Shown here: piece after piece, positions 23,497 through 35,745 of the stretch
Numbering within the stretch: position 1 is the first letter of the stretch
Layout of the letters: every line of letters starts with the position of its first letter
Origin: Spirodela intermedia
Lineage: Eukaryota > Streptophyta > Magnoliopsida > Alismatales > Araceae
Assembly: GCA_902729315.2 (NCBI GenBank)
Contig: LR746268.1
Location: 1,113,501 to 1,177,500, forward strand
Length of the DNA: 64,000 nt
Direction: 5' to 3'
Notes under the pieces: model-generated
What the model was told of the DNA's origin: nothing
The model's database searches: none
What the model saw: only the letters and a program-made list of their open reading frames with translations
Translations under genes and position numbers: made by a program

Positions 23497-26074
23497 CCTA
23501 TCTCCTTCTGGTGTGCTTCTAAGACAGAGACCCCCCACCCTCTCTCTCTTTCAATGGTTTCTATTATCTATCATTATATGCTCTCTATCAATCAGACTCC
23601 CCATCAAGAGATGATCTTTTCCAGAACATGAATCAAAGAAGACACTTAGGACATTCTCTCTCTCTCTCTCTCTCCTTCCCCTACAAGTAGCATTCTCTTC
23701 AGCTTAAACCGCCGCAGTGCTTCCTTTCCCCGTCTCCCATGCTTTTGTTCGATCTCATGCTCTGTGAAAGCAGTCTGTGATTATCTGAATATTCAAATGT
23801 GGGCAGTATTTCTTAGGGATCTATCACAATTGAAGCTTTCTAATAAAAAGATCTTCACGTGAAAGAACTTTACTCATTCTAAGCAATTTATTTTTTTTAG
23901 AACACTAACTCAATTCTTAGGGATGATATAAAAAAGTATGACGAATTCATTCATCATTAAACATGAAGGATCTGTGTATGGTGAAGAGACGTCATCAAGA
24001 TTGTTACTAGATATTGATATCTCATCCATTTAGTTGCAATCTTAGGAACTAAACTTTTTCTAATCTAGTAGATCATGAAACTAGTGATCTATTCCTAAAT
24101 TAAAAAATTTAGAAATATGAAGTGAACGCAATTAAGTGCTAAGATTATTCATATCACTATATATAGGATTGGAACACGTGATTTAATTGAGCTTTCTAGA
24201 TTAATTTTCCATAATTCTAATTCTCTTGCTCATTAGATTTCTACTAATCTCATTAAAAAGTTGACTTACATGCTTAAAGACGTAAGACTTGGATAATTGT
24301 GCCATTATCAATTATTCTACTATTCACAACACTAATAGTTGGATTTATTTTTTCTGTTAGAAAGATCACTCTTTCACCATCCCAGGGATCAAGCATGATT
24401 GTAGCTTTCTAATTAAAGATCTTCACGTGAAAGAACTTTACTCATTCTAAGCAAGATCGTTTTTTTTTTTTAGAACACTAACACAGTTCTTAGGGATCAT
24501 ATAAAAAAGGTATGGCCAATTCATTCACCGTTAAAAATGAAGGATCTGCGTATGGGGAATAGACTTGATCAAGATTGTTACTAGATATTGATATCTCGTC
24601 TAATTAGTTGCAATCTTAGTGACTAAACATTTTCTAATCTTGTAGATCATGGAACTAGTGATCTATTCCTAAATTATATAAGGAAAGAGGTGCAGCGGAA
24701 TTAGAGTGAACATAATTAAGTACCAAGATGATTCAAAATAGTATAGTTATAGAATTGGAGCATGTAATTTAATTAAGCCTTTTAGAGTACCCTTCCGTTA
24801 TTCCCAAGTGCTCTTGCTCATTAGATTTCTACTAATCTCATTCAAAAGTTAACTTAGATACTCAAAAAGGCCTAAGAGTTGGATAATTTACGCCATTATG
24901 AATTAGTCTACTACTCACAACATTACTAATTGGTTTTTTTCTATTTTCGGAAAAATCACCTCTTTCACATGCCAAACAATTTGTTAGGGGGATTAATAGC
25001 CTTGTTGTGCTTAACATATATATCATCAGGTGTACTTGTCACACTTCTTCACCAAGATCTAGACTCTACTCCACTAGATGACCTGTTATAATGTTGCCAT
25101 TAATTAGTATACTAACTTTATGGTTCCAACTTATATAATACAACTCAATGTGCTATTTAACGAGTACAAATGCTCTTTTTAAGCTATAAAGATAAGACAT
25201 AAATTTGCATATTTAGATACCACCTAAATTTACATATTTAGCAGGTTATGATCTGTTTTTCAAAAAAAAAATTGCCGGGTAGGCAGTTCAAAATCTTTTA
25301 GGAAAGCTTATGTTTTTTAATGTGCTAGTACTAGCAAGTATCATTGACTTTCACATCGGCACCGGAAAATTTTGACTTTAGAAAATATCCATAAATATTA
25401 TAAAATACATATCAGAAATTAATTATTTCAGTCAATTGGCGTCTTTGATTTAGCACGTATTTATAAATAGATGTTTAATGAAGACTCAATATTCCAAGTG
25501 GTGGGACCCTAAAACTTGTAATCTATATACCCAATTAGATTATATCAAGTCTTACAAGCAAAATATTTAATTTCAAGCCGATTACTTTTTAATTATTGTC
25601 ATTAATAATCAAAAATTATTAGAAAGCTTTTTGGTATTCTTGAAGAAACTAAATCTATCAACCCCTCCAAACTTTGCAATTCGAAACCAAGACTGGAGAT
25701 TATCCAATTCACCATCTTCCTCTAAGGAACACCTAAAGTCAATGCATCTAAAATGAAGATAACTAAAATTGGATGAACACCTAAAGTCAACGGGGTTAAA
25801 CAATTCTTTCAAAGAAAGCATCCAAAGAGGGGCGGCGACCATTTAGAGATGAAGCTAAAATGCTTCAGACCATCCAATTGCCGCCCACACCATCAAGGGA
25901 TTGAGAAATTCCTCGAGCTAGAACCCTAGAACCTACCCAATCGGTCTTTTGTACATCAATCAGCCAATCACGAAAGAGGGAAAAAAAAAAAAGAAAGAAA
26001 AAAGGCTCATTTGGGTGAGCATATACCTATTAACCCTTGAGAAGCACAAAGAAATGAGAGATGAACGCTTGTGC
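23497..26074. other. Spacer between PBF1 and the SANT gene (tail to tail)
   Basis: No convincing gene. The PBF1 3' UTR probably occupies the first few hundred bases, which include a CT run near 23655-23673. Most of 23816-24965 is a tandem duplication. The rest, 24966-26074, is AT-rich with no recognisable feature. A 77-codon minus-strand reading frame at 25609-25842 has no known motif. Confidence 0.6.
23816..24965. repeat. Tandem duplication, unit about 568 bp, two diverged copies
   Basis: The block GATCTTCACGTGAAAGAAC occurs at 23850 and again at 24418, a spacing of 568 bp. Similarity continues through CTCATTCTAAGCAA, TTCTTAGGGAT, TAGATATTGATATCTC, GATCTATTCCTAAATTA, GCTCATTAGATTTCTACTAA and GGATAATT. 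The copies differ by substitutions and small indels. No coding frame or LTR structure is visible. Confidence 0.85.
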
Positions 26075-28251
26075 TTAAGCATCATCTTCGACTTCTTCTT
26101 CTTCTTCTTCCTCATCAGTGTCTACAAACTTGCTTGAGGGGGCCGCCAGCGAATACCCAAACTGGTGGATAATCTCCCGAGCATCAGAGATGAGGGCACT
26201 CTTGGCAGAGTTGACCACATTCTCCTTCCCATTTTCTAAGCCGACACAATGCATTCTCCTTTCACAATGCGTTCTCCTCCTCACCGCCTCCCTGCAATGG
26301 AGTTGATCGATGTACCTCTCGTGCAACAAGATGTTCTTGATCGGCCTCAGCACCTCCGGGCTCACCTGAGAGCATCTTGAGAGAATCTTCTTCTTGCCAC
26401 CTGAGAGATCCCCCCCTTTGCCTTGAACAAGCCTTGGGGAATCTGTCATGGGTTCCTTCTCGGAAGGGATTCTCGGGACCTGTGGAAATGCATTTTGGGA
26501 GGTCTCGAGAACAGAGAACAGGTCAACTTCCTGAGCTTGGTCAACGACAGAGTGCTTCCTCAGCATATGCCTCACTGCCTTGCTCCCAAGGTGGTCTTTC
26601 CTCCTGCTGTTCTTCGGCCGCTTAGAGTTCTTGCCGAACAGGTCACCGCAGGGAAGGGGAGAGAGGTCGGCGGGCAGCTTCACCCTTGAACGGGGCGGCA
26701 GCTGAGCAGGGGTTGTAAGTTTGGAATGCATTCTGTCAAAGCATTCTTGTGCAGACCTCCCAGGCACCTGAGGGTGGAAGAACCAACAAACAGACTAATC
26801 ATGAAATGTCCTTGGGATCGGGTTCCATGGGAATGATCATCAGATCATCATGGAGCAGCAAACATGGTAATTTACCTGTATTAGTTGCATACTGGAGAGA
26901 GCGATATCATTTGAATTATTTCTCTTAGTAGATTACAAGTTCTTCAGCTTAATACAATTTAACCCAAATCATTGGGTTGAGACTGAGATAATCTGGATGT
27001 ATGAGATTGCAAAATCATCTAAACTATTTCTCTGAGTAGATTACAAGTTCTTCAGCATAATGAATTCAAGCCAATTCACTCGGTTGAGTTAGACATGATC
27101 TGGATGCATGAGATTGAAAAATCATCTAAATTATTTCTCTGAGTAGATTACAAGTTCTTCGGCATAATGAATTCAAGCCAATTCAATCGGTTGAGTTAGA
27201 CATGATCTGGATGCATGAGATTGAAAAATCATCTAAATTATTTCTCTGAGTAGATTACAAGTTCTTCGGCACAATAAATTAAAGCCAATTCACTCGGTTG
27301 AGTTGGACATGATCTGGATGCATGAGATTGCACAATACTATAGATTATTTCTCTGATTAGATCTTCAGCATAGTAATGACTCCAGACTATACCGAGCTCA
27401 ACCAAGAAGCTTTTAAAAAAATATAAATTCAAGCCAATTCATTTCGTTGAGTCTGAGACCAAAACAATCTTGAAGATCTTGATGGGGAGACATACCATTT
27501 TGGATATTTTCTTCCAGAATTGCGGAGATGGCTTGGCCAGCAAGTAGGCCCTGCGCAAGGCCATTTCTTGCTCATAGGTCCAGCCCGAAGATCCAGAACT
27601 GCTTTCCCCGCATCCTCTCTGTGGAGAAAACCCTTCTTGCAATTCCTTGGTCTGCCTCACCTTCTTCTCTCCCCCTTTCTTGGTCCTCGGAGCCGCAGAG
27701 ATTCTCTTCTTCTTCCGTTTGACCGCACTACTCAGACATTCTTCCGGTTCGTCGCTGCCGGCCTCGTCTTCGAAGGGATGATTAGAAGAATCCGTCGATG
27801 GACGGCATTTTCTGACACGAAGTACCCTAATCGCAGAAGCATCCCTCTCTTTCTCGCGCTTCCTTTCTCTACCATCCCCGTTCACGATTTCCACCTTTAA
27901 ACCCCTTCCAGAGGTGCCCATCAATCTGGTGGACCTCCTGCAATTCTTCTCCGAGGCAGCTCCTCCACCTGAATTCTTACCGGACGTCGATAATCTCGCA
28001 GCGGGCCTCTCCCCGTCCGAATCCGATGGGGAACTCGGCGGCATCTTGGAAGAGGATTCCCGACCTTCCGCATCATCGTCCTCTGTCGTGCTTCCGCAGA
28101 TGGAAGATCCCACGAGGCCACCAGGTTCCCCCCGCAACAAAAGCAGCCGAGGAGACCTCCGACAAGGTGTCGTCAAGGTGGTGGCGCCGCCCGTTCTTGA
28201 CCCCTTTCCGGCGTTGATTTTAGGGCCTCCTGTGGGCTTCTTCTGGCGCAT
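26075..28251 (-). CDS. SANT/Myb-like DNA- or chromatin-binding protein, two exons
   Basis: Putative nuclear protein with one SANT domain. Exons (minus): 28251-27496 and 26767-26075, phase 0, 482 residues. The N-terminal 220 residues are Ser/Arg/Lys-rich and disordered-looking. The SANT domain starts at WTYEQEMALRRAYL (about 224) and runs across the splice junction through FWKKISKM and VPGRSAQECFDRMHSKL (to about 269). Trp residues at 224 and 246 fit the spacing of SANT/Myb repeats. Near 396-417 is a conserved block including LLHERYIDQLHCREA. The C-terminus is a Glu/Asp-rich acidic tail. I recognise the architecture as a plant family without an assigned function; no gene symbol is justified. 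A GA-rich leader lies just upstream (28267-28315). Stop and start are both clear, but the start could be further upstream because the frame stays open to 28440. Confidence 0.85.
26900..27450. repeat. 107-bp tandem repeat, about five copies, inside the SANT gene intron
   Basis: The anchor TCTCTGAGTAGATTACAAG (TCTCTTAGTA in the first copy) begins at 26921, 27029, 27136, 27243 and, altered, 27350. Spacing is 108, 107, 107 and 107. Units also share AATTCAAGCCAATTC, CGGTTGAGTTAGACATGATC and GGATGCATGAGATTG. The middle copies are nearly identical and the outer ones diverged. The array fills most of the single intron (27495-26768). Confidence 0.9.
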
Positions 28252-28270
28252 TTCCGACCAGAGGCTCAGC

Positions 28271-28304
<34 letters not shown>

Positions 28305-29880
28305 GAGAGAGATAGAGGGAAGTGAGTAAGAGAGAGGAGGGAGAGGAAGAGAAGTCAAAAATGAGTTTAGGGGGGGGGGAGGGAGGACGAGGACTACCGA
28401 TAAGTTTCGTAAATGGTAAAGGATATAACCTTATCGACATGAATCCGGTTAAATATCCGATAATTAACGGGCCCGGAAAAAGAGCCGGGAGAGTTTTAAA
28501 ATTAAGTCCGAAACATAGTTAAAAGCCAGTAAATCCCCTCCGGCCCGTCTTCGTGGGAGCTCAGCCCAATCTTTAATTATCGGGCTTAATTAAGGCCCTA
28601 GATCTGGGGCCCGAGACAGCCCGTCATGATTAAGATCGGGCCAGATATCAAATATAACTTAAAGCCCGAGGCCCGCCTGACCCCCCCCCCCTCGCGCGGG
28701 CTCCCAGATTCGTAGAATATTCCTCAATTATAAAGCCAGACGGCCTTTTATAATCCATTAATGGACCCCCTCAGGCCGGGCCCAAGCCCAAACCCAGCCC
28801 GAATCATTTTAAACTGGGTCGGCCCGGAATTATTAGTCCCAATAACGAAAAAAAGGGATCGATGCAAAAGACAAATACGATTTAACCATTTTTTTTAAAA
28901 AATACAATATGGCCAGAGCACAATATTATTTAATATTCGGGTCCGGACAAAAATAGCTAATGGTGGGCCCAAACATTCCGCCGCTGTCTTATCAACTCAC
29001 AAAGGTTTCTACCGGCTGCAGCCGGTCATTTTCGAACGTTGCCACTCCGGGGCGGAGTAGGGACCACCTGGGTAAGAAAAATCAAAATTCCCGAGCCGCT
29101 GAACTAGCCGGTAGTATTAAACACGATGAAATTGTACCGTGCAACTCGGTACTCTTCAGGTTATTTATCATAGTCCCTAGATTTATAATATTTGTATTTA
29201 TGCCACTATTCCCCGGGTTTCTGGCCATATCGACCAGATATCTAGGGTAAGTTTGAACGAATGTACTTATATATAAAAATAATATCATAAGTCAAGAATC
29301 TAATCTTAGGAATTAAATAATTAATTAATCGGATAAAATTATGGAAAAAACCCATCATAGGAAAATGCAGAGGTTTTTCGTCGTATTTATGACATATCCA
29401 GATGCATTTATTCAAATAGTTTTTGAGCAGAGGATTTAATGAACAATTAATAAACTATTCAGGTAAGACCTAATGTAGGTTATGTGGGCATGTGGGCAAG
29501 GAGGATATGGGGAGCTGATTGGAACCCATTTTCATGAGATTTTCTCTAACTCTGGAAAATTATCTTTTTTTGGAAATGGGTCTCAGGGGATCTAACTCTG
29601 GAACGGAGTTGACATCGTCTACTTTGATGGGTCTGATCAATGGGTGAAGAACAGATGGGATCGGATGGGAAGAACGGCCTTCTGTTGGAGGAAAGGGGTG
29701 ATCTTGTCGGTGAAGTTTTGTTTTTTCCTCGAGGAGCTGAATTTGCGGCATGGGGGAAAAGCTTGAGGTGGCGGAGCGTCCGGGGGTAGCTTTTCTGGGA
29801 AAGATACAAAATTCTTCTGATTATTAAATTGTTAGATTATTAGCCTGGCGAGCCGTCCGGAGAGGGTTGTGGTCAACACC
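28252..29880. other. Spacer between divergent SANT and WEB1-like genes
   Basis: Contains the probable SANT leader with a GA tract (28267-28315) and a G run near 28371-28380. A GGCCC/CCCGG-rich patch spans about 28460-28960. The remainder, about 29000-29880, is AT-rich with no recognisable gene. GGCCC-type motifs may be promoter elements or remnants of a dispersed GC-rich repeat. Confidence 0.5.
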
Positions 29881-30783
29881 TTCCTACCCATCTTCCTCTC
29901 TCCTCTCTCTCTTCTTTCATCTATCATCTCCTCTGCATCTTCCTGTACCTGTTCTTGCTCCTGGGTCTGTGTCGTTCATCTTCGTCTACCTCCTTGATAC
30001 TTCGCGTACAGGGAGGTAAAGAGAGAGGAGAAAGAGTGTGGGTTAGAGAGAGGGGAATAAAGAAAAGGAAAAGAGGGCAGTGAGAGAGAGAGAGAGAGAG
30101 CGAGGAGGAAGGGGAGCAGGTCAGAGAGCTTTCGAGGGGGTGAATAATAGGGAGCGCGGATCTCCCCTCCAGTTATCTGATTTCCCGTCGTTCTCCGCGG
30201 ACTCACCGCGGAATTCTCCGCCGCATCTCGTCTATTTGATCCCCAGTTCGTTCCTCATCTTCTTCCTATCCTCGCCGCCATCTTGATAGCTGCCGAGCTC
30301 CGGAGGGAGTCGTCGTGAGTGCGCTGGACAGCCTCTGCAGCTCAATCTTGTGAGAGTTCGTCTTATCTGCCTCGCCCCTCCTCCCTCTTCTGGGTTGCCC
30401 TTTGTTTATCCTAGATCGTCTGGCTGGACTGTGATTGATATTGGAATGCCAATTCGATCCAAATCCTCTAATTTACGGTCTTAATTCGAATTACCCGTTT
30501 GGATTTTTGTTCATATTTGGTTCGTCGAAGCCATTTTTCTTCGTCTCTGGGTAATCCTAGTAGTTTCTTTTGCGTCTGCCGCAAGTTTAATTCCTCGTTG
30601 CCGAGGACGATTTTCTGCGCTTTCACTCAAAATCCCTTAAGTGGAGGTATATTTTTTTATCTTTTCCCACTTTATCAGAGATGATGGACGAAATATTTAT
30701 TAATTTGTGAGTTCTCCGTCAGATTTGTGTGGGCTATAACTGCGTCACCTCCTTTCTCCTGCCTACTGAGAAGGAACACAGAC

Positions 30784-30827
<44 letters not shown>

Positions 30828-30854
30828 GTATCTTTCTATGTAGCTATTTATTCT

Positions 30855-30920
30855 CTAGATCTCTGAAAATTCTTCATTGGGCGAACAGTGATCCCAGAGT
30901 TGTTGGGAGAGCGGTACCGA
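30855..30920. repeat. Dispersed repeat copy B in the WEB1-like leader intron
   Basis: Matches 23136-23204: it shares CTAGATCTCTGAAAATT, AGTGATCCCAGAG and GTTGTTGGGAGAG-like sequence in the same order and spacing, and also follows a CT run. Confidence 0.65.
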
Positions 30921-32219
30921 GTTATCTCACCGAATATAAATCCAAGATGATAAATTCGTGTGATGTAGAACTATATATCTTCCCTAAGGCTTCTCATGAT
31001 GTAGAAATATATACCCCTAAACAATGCAGTTTTCATCGCAGTTCTCTTCTCTCATTCTGTTTCTCACACTTATCTCTCTCATTTCATTTCCCCTTCTCTC
31101 TCTCTCTCTCTCTCTACTTAGGCTTCTCATGATGTAGAAACATATGGCCTCTAACAATGCTGTTTTCATGGCTGTTTATGGTTAATACATACGGTTTTTT
31201 CAAGAAAAACCCATAAATCTGGCCAACTCAGTACTGAGTCAGGATCAAGCTTGGGAAATTATAAAACCTAACCCAAATCATACAGACATAAACTTCCTGA
31301 TCCATTGGGGGTGTACGATTTCGCTGCATATTTATATGCTGAAGTTATTTGAATGGTAAAAAAATAATAAATAAATAAATCATACATGTTCCAAGTGACT
31401 GAGAAAATTTTGGTGAAAGGACATCATGAACTGAAATTAGAGTCATTTTATTTTAGCAAATTCTGTTTATGACTTGCTAAACTCTCAAAGCTGAATATCC
31501 AGATTCTCTTTTCCATCCTGATTTTGTTTTTAATTTTTTAATATGCTATGTTTAAACGCATGGTACTTAGAATTTTGATAGTGGAAAAATTGGTAAAATA
31601 CCCACACAAAAAAAAAACTTTGCTTCAATTTTTATTTTTTTTCTAGGTTTACAAAATTAGAATGTTTATATTAAATCCTTTGAACAGAAATCTGGTGTTT
31701 CAGTTTCTTGATGGAATTGCCCATCTTGACCCCAATGCTCCAACCCTTTGGAAGATTTTTATGCCACTTTTGGGTTGTAGATGGCGGAATCAAGACACTT
31801 TAGTGCTTTTTGTTTTTGTTTTGGGAAGAGTCTGTCAGCAGGGAATTATCTTCTTCCTCCTTTTCATTGGAATTTGTTTGAGGGAGATGTTAGACGGTGA
31901 TATTTGATCTCAAGGTAAATTTGGGAAGAATAATTATTGCCCTAATCGGGCGCTGGTCAAATTTGGCATAGTTTGACCGTAAAGGGAAACTAATAAGCCA
32001 ACGACCACTATCTTATGCATCTAAAGATATATAGTTTAAATAAAAAGGCCTTGAAATTGATAAAATATCGTATGATTCAGACACTCAGATATGTGAATGG
32101 TTTCCCTAGAGTTTTTGCCTGAGGACAAGAATGTGAGTTATCCTATTACTTGATTAAACTATTAAAAGACCACGCAATGATGGGATGAAATTTTTTTCAT
32201 ATAAGATGGGAATTTGAAA

Positions 32220-32222
32220 TAT

Positions 32223-32261
<39 letters not shown>

Positions 32262-32263
32262 TC
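32220..32263. repeat. (ATTT)n microsatellite
   Basis: About eleven uninterrupted ATTT tetranucleotides in the WEB1-like leader intron, roughly 130 bp upstream of its acceptor. Confidence 0.9.
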
Positions 32264-32404
32264 TAATAAATATTTTAATCACTATATTCCTGTCATTAAA
32301 TCGCACATAATCTTGAGCACAATTTTAATATTAATGATATATTAATTTTGCTCCACTGACATTATCTCTCTCTACCCTTTATGATTTCAGGATTCAAGAC
32401 TTAA

Positions 32405-35400
32405 ATGGAGGAGCCCAAGGAAGCCGATACGAATTTCTCTGCAGCTTCTTCCCCATCTGATTCAAGCGTCGGAAACCCTTCATCTCCTGTTGACGAAGAA
32501 ATTGAAGTCGGCAAGCGGAATCAAGAAGCAAACCAGTCTGAAGTCTCACTAGCACAGGCCGTTAGTGGCGCCCAGATACCTGAATCATCTCGACAGGTCA
32601 ATAATACCGCAGTTATTGTCAAATCAACGGCGGTTGACTTTCCCACCCAGTCTTCTGTTGACTCTATCATCCAGTCTTATGTTGGCTTTCCCAACATGTC
32701 TAAAAATAGTAAGGCCTCTGGAGTTGACCAGGAGGAGGGAGAAGGTAAAAAGTCAGACTCTACCCAGATAAATGTGGACAGAAACCTCGGTGAAACTGAC
32801 ATTAAAGCCGCCAAAGTGGGCAACTTGGAAGGTGGGAATTCCCCACATAGAAAGTCAGAGCACACCAAAGCTTCCGGGGACGGTAAAAATGTCAGCAGGG
32901 GTCTGGTTGACACCGCGGCGCCATTTGAGTCTGTCAAAGAGGCTGTCACCAAGTTTGGAGGAATTGTGGATTGGAAAGCTCACAAGTCTCTTGCTCTTGA
33001 GGTAGAAGTTGCTGAGACTGCGGCCGTCATTCATTAATCAAATGTTTTGAATCGAAAGCTCCATATTATAGAGATTAATGCTACTTGAAATTATTATTTG
33101 ATGATATGTTTACAATACTCTTTCTGCTATTATTTCATGGAAGTTACCGAATTTTGTTCTTATGCTATTGATAATTAGGAAAATGCTCAGATGATTGATG
33201 TTTAATTAATGAAATGCAATCTTCGGTGAGATTTTGGATTCAAAATATTCGATGTTTCTCCTCTTTTTTTTTAAATTATTAATTAGTTTCATGTATTAGA
33301 AAAATGACTGACTGATGCTGTCTCCATGTTTGACCAATTTCTTTCGGTTCTCGTCTGCCAATAAGTATGTGTCTGCTGCCCATTAAAATTTAAATAAGAG
33401 GTTTTTCCCGAAATTTATTTGAAAAAAATCTTAAATAAAATATCTTGGAAAGTGGAAAATGCTACAAGGTTTTCCCTCTTAATTTTCATATAGATGCTAA
33501 AATTATTAATCGAATAATTTCTCCATCCAAAGAGAACTAGTTTCTTGATGAGTTATGCATTTTAGTAGACTACTATAATGTAATTATATTTTTTTCGAGG
33601 ATTTATTCTCCATGTTTTTCCATATTTTTTTCTACATTCATGTGTCTATAATATTTTTATCCTGCCCATTAAATCAAATTTCTTGACGGATAATTTAAAA
33701 AATTTATGAATTTATTGACGAACTATTCTCCATGTTTTTCGTTTTCTTCTTCCTTTTTCATCTTCTACTACTCATAATTTTCAAGTAGAAGTTGTAACTT
33801 TGAATCAGATAGTTTCCCGATATGCAGAGACAGATAATCTGAGATAATTATATATTTTTTATTTTTTATTTTTTGCAGAGGCAGAAGCAGGTCCAGCTCG
33901 AGCTGGAGAAGGCGGCAGCAGAGATCCCCGAGTTCCAACGGCGGTCGGCGGCGGCAGAAAAGGCGAAGATGGAGGCTCTCCTGGAGCTGGAGACGACCAA
34001 GAGGGCCATTGAAGAGCTCAAGCTGAGCCTGGAGAGCTCCCAAAGAGCGGAGGCCCAGGCCAAGCAGGACTCCGAGCTGGCTCAGCTCCGGGCGGCGGAG
34101 ATGGAGCGGGGGATCGCCGCCGACGCCAGCGTTGCCGCCAAGACCCAGCTGGAGGTCGCCAGGGCCCGCCATGTGGCCGCTAAGGATGAGCTAGCGGCAG
34201 TGAGGGATGAGCTGGAGGGCCTGAGAGCCCAGCTGGTGGCCCTGGCGGCGGAGCAGGCGGCAGCGGCGGAGCGGGCAGCGACAGTGGTCTTTGCCGCCAG
34301 GGAGGCGGAGAGGGCGGCGGAGGAGTTGACTTTGGAGCTGATTATGGCGAAGGAGGCCCTCGAGGCGGCGCAGGCGGCGCATCTGGAAGCCGAGGAGCAC
34401 AGAATTGGAGCTTCCATGGCGAGGGACCAGGATCTGTTCAACTGGGACAAGGAGCTGAAGCAGGCGCAGGAGGAGGTTGACCATCTGGGGGAGCAGCTCG
34501 CGCAGGCGAGGGACCTGAAGTCAACGCTGGAGGCGGCCACTGGGTCGCTGGTGGGCCTGAAGGGTGAGCTGGCAGCGTTCACAGAGGCGGCGTTGACCCA
34601 GGAGCCGGAGGACAAGAAGGAGCTGGATGAAGTCAAAGTGAGCATCGAGAAGGCGAGGGAGGAAGTCAACTTCCTGAAAGTGGCCTCCGCATCGCTGGCG
34701 GCGGAGCTGGAGAAGGAGAACGCGGCACTGGCCCCGATGAGGCAGAGGGAGGGGATGGCCTCCGTGGCGGTCGCCTCCCTTGAGATGGAGCTCGAAAGGG
34801 TCAACGCAGAGATAGAGGCGGCCAAGTCAAAGGAGAAAGGAGCCCGGGAGGACATGGTGGAGCTGCCCAGGGAGTTGCAGAGGGCCGCCATGGAAGCCGA
34901 CGAGGCCAGGTCGGCGGCGCTGGCGGCGCAGGAGGAGCTGAGGAAGGCCAGGGAGGAGCTCGAACAGGTCAGCGCCACCGTGAACACAGTGGAGAGTAGA
35001 CTTCTCGCCGCCGTGAAGGAGATGGAGGCGGCGAAGGCGACGGAGAAGCTAGCGGCGGCAGCGGCGAGGGCCTTGCAGGAGAGCGAGCAGGCGGCTATCA
35101 TGGAGCCGGCCGCCGGCGAGGGCGGCGGCGCCGCCGTGACCCTCCCGGTGGAGGAATACCTGATCCTGAGCAAGAGAGCGAGAGAGGCGGAGGAGCTGGC
35201 CAGCGAGAAGGTCAGCGCTGCCGTGTCGCAGATAGAGGTGGCGAAGGCCTCGGAGACGAGGAGTTTGGAGGCCTTGGCGGCCGCCATGGCGGAGCTGGCG
35301 GTGAAGAAGGAGGCGCTGAAGGCGGCGACGGAGAGGGCCGACAAGGCGAAGGAAGGAAAGCTGGCGGTGGAGCAGGAGCTTCGGGCGTGGAGATCGGAGC

Positions 35401-35687
35401 ACGTGCAGCGGAGAAAATCAGGCGTCGGCGCCCGATCCGCCGCCGTGGCAGCAGCGCCGTCGGCGAATTCTCCCCAGCCTCCGAGCCCTCCGACAGTCGT
35501 CGAGGAGCCCCCACCGCCGAAGCCAGCGGCGCCGCCCACTTATCCGGCGGAGCCATCCCCGCCGAAGACTTACCTAAGGGAGAGCAGAGAAGGAGATGCG
35601 GCGGCGGCGCCGCCGGAGACGAAGGCCAGGAAGAAGAAGTCCCTGTTCCCCCGCCTCTCCACCTTTTTGGGGAAGAAGAAGACGTAA
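32405..35687 (+). CDS. WEB1-like coiled-coil protein (chloroplast movement family)
   Basis: Member of the WEB family (weak chloroplast movement under blue light). In Arabidopsis, WEB1 works with PMI2 to maintain the speed of light-induced chloroplast photorelocation via cp-actin. Exons 32405-33001 and 33879-35687 join in phase 0, 801 residues. Residues 1-160 are acidic/Ser-rich. The family motif [19 protein letters not shown] and DWKAHKS lies near 165-195. A long Ala/Glu/Lys coiled coil follows (about 200-740) with [69 protein letters not shown] and [17 protein letters not shown] Pro-rich segment and a basic [12 protein letters not shown] end close the protein. Exon 2 is far more GC-rich and Ala-rich than exon 1. 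The 876-bp intron (33002-33878) is AT-rich with nothing recognisable. The exact paralogue is not assignable. Confidence 0.92.
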
Positions 35688-35745
35688 TCGTGGGAATGTG
35701 TATTTAAGTTTTGAGATAAATAAAATTGATTAAAATAATTAACAA

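Larger units (their letters stand above)
29881..32390 (+). other. Leader exon and long leader intron of the WEB1-like gene
   Basis: The coding region begins just after an acceptor, ATGATTTCAG at 32381-32390, so a leader intron is expected. Candidate donors are GTGAGT at 30315 and GTGAGA at 30350. Upstream is CT/GA-rich sequence (about 29890-30130) typical of a plant leader. The intron, about 2.1 kb, holds CT runs at about 30786-30821 and 31087-31114, dispersed repeat copy B (30855-30920), a local duplication (30983/31120) and an ATTT run (32220-32263). Confidence 0.6.

Noticed and set aside
25609-25842. 77-codon minus-strand frame near the SANT gene
   Set aside because: No motif recognised and no supporting exon context; could be a fragment of anything.
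26900-27450. Regularly spaced repeats considered as a CRISPR-like array
   Set aside because: Whole 107-bp units repeat including the would-be spacers, inside a plant intron; a minisatellite fits.
34082-35539. 485-codon open frame on the minus strand
   Set aside because: Exactly antisense to the GC-rich coiled-coil exon of the WEB1-like gene; Ser/Ala-rich translation is a by-product of codon composition.
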